Source: Leptidea sinapis (Eukaryota > Arthropoda > Insecta > Lepidoptera > Pieridae). From it: a stretch of DNA of 64,000 bases. The stretch is taken from the NCBI RefSeq assembly GCF_905404315.1, contig NC_066287.1, positions 6,386,001-6,450,000 of the forward strand, read 5' to 3'. This document shows, piece by piece, positions 63,536 through 64,000 of this stretch; within the stretch, counting starts at the first letter, position 1, and every line of letters starts with the position of its first letter. Below the pieces are notes generated by a model, which searched no databases, was not told the origin of the DNA, and worked only from the letters and a program-made list of their open reading frames with translations. The translations under genes and the position numbers were made by a program.

Positions 63536-63894
63536 GTATTACTAATATCTAGAGAGTCATGACTACATTATAATGTTATTGTTTAGCATGCAAATTACAA
63601 CACTATTATATTCCAAGAGTTTGAAGACTTTAAAGCAGAAGTAAATAGTAAACTACGCTTTTTTAATACTTTCTTTGTTATTATAAAAGTAAATTTCGTA
63701 ATATTTTATCTCTGTATTATATTTCCATAATTCTTCATCAAATTTATTGAATTAAACAACATTGTATTTGACGTTATCGACGAAAAATAGGCAATATATG
63801 TTGTTTTAGATTCTTAAAAAACAAAATATATAGACATTGTATCTGTTTAATCTGTTGACAATGTAGTTAACCAATTTGTAGTAAGTATTATTGA

Positions 63895-64000
63895 CCTTAT
63901 GAGGAAGCTCATTGTCGCTCAGCGGGCCGGAGTCGGAGTTTCCCTGCGAGATCGAATCAGAAAAGAGGATATGCTCGGTTCGGAGATCGTTAGGTGGTTG
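63895..64000 (+). pseudogene. LINE ORF2 C-terminal relic at window end
   Basis: In the frame from 63918 it reads AQRAGVGVSLRDRIRKEDML, resembling the (Q)RAMERAMLGVSLRDRIRN region of LINE ORF2 proteins with an internal deletion. Cut by the window edge. Confidence 0.75.

Noticed and set aside
1..64000. A new multi-gene or defence system
   Set aside because: All non-repeat coding sequence belongs to one ABC transporter; every other readable protein segment is LINE or hAT relic.

Overview
The window is eukaryotic, AT-rich genomic DNA, most probably from a moth or butterfly (Lepidoptera). The reasons are: one long gene split by GT-AG introns; tRNA-headed SINEs; several small A|TC...CTAG|T Helitron families; and Jockey-type LINE tails ending in a TTTGAA repeat, all in combinations I recognise from lepidopteran genomes. 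The species cannot be named from sequence alone. There is no bacterial operon, CRISPR array, rRNA or convincing functional tRNA gene.

One host gene fills the window on the plus strand: an ABCC-subfamily ABC transporter closest to ABCC4/MRP4. Seventeen exons are visible (164-63535) and all intron phases agree. Together they give about 2,755 coding bases, or some 918 residues, of a protein whose family is usually about 1,300 residues long. In order they encode the end of the cytosolic N-terminus and TMD1 (exons at 164-32451), a basic linker (36386), NBD1 (37639-52300: Walker A, Q-loop, LSGGQ, Walker B, D-loop and H-loop all present), a second linker and TMD2 (58722-63535). The start codon and promoter lie upstream of the window, and NBD2 and the 3' end lie downstream. 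No broken reading frame was found, so the gene looks functional.

The other ~95% is intron, packed with transposable elements. The commonest is an ~310 bp dispersed repeat, here called family A (about 19 copies). Also present are Jockey LINE fragments (families B, C, D and N, some with readable reverse-transcriptase motifs), a LINE family ending in TG repeats with 13 bp target duplications, another LINE tail with ATG repeats, tRNA-type SINEs (G and F), Helitrons, a possible solo LTR (11044-11674), three hAT-type elements, a TTAA-flanked MITE in three copies, and several other TIR MITE families (K, L, M, Q, R, S). Family letters are local labels. Many insertions are nested and their order can be read from target-site duplications.

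Three tandem arrays stand out. A 104 bp minisatellite lies just after the exon at 20313-20410. A ~41 bp minisatellite (52283-52790) begins inside the exon at 52184-52300 and copies its splice donor about eleven times. A perfect 51-copy TTTGAA array (42736-43041) forms a LINE tail. In NBD1, three MITEs of three families each end 43-48 bp before a splice acceptor. I saw no previously undescribed multi-gene system; the most interesting signals are the splice-donor minisatellite, the tRNA-like boxes inside two non-SINE elements, and the nested transposon stacks.

Stretches over 300 bases in which I see no gene or recognisable repeat: 1997-2014 onward is occupied, but 2490-2780, 3896-4405, 5365-6405, 6546-6984, 7190-7500, 8669-8998, 9225-9544, 10380-10771, 12901-13580, 14425-15020, 15385-15830, 18110-18590, 19500-19905, 21170-21715, 22885-23430, 28790-29312, 29440-29750, 30660-31325, 33610-34034, 34390-34960, 40690-41575, 42220-42610, 43920-44865, 46010-46535, 48420-48963, 49280-49638, 50530-51108, 54165-54820, 55450-55960, 56640-56965, 57190-57630, 59520-60240, 60967-62028, 62575-63428 and 63536-63890 hold only unassigned AT-rich intron sequence (short repeat scraps excepted).
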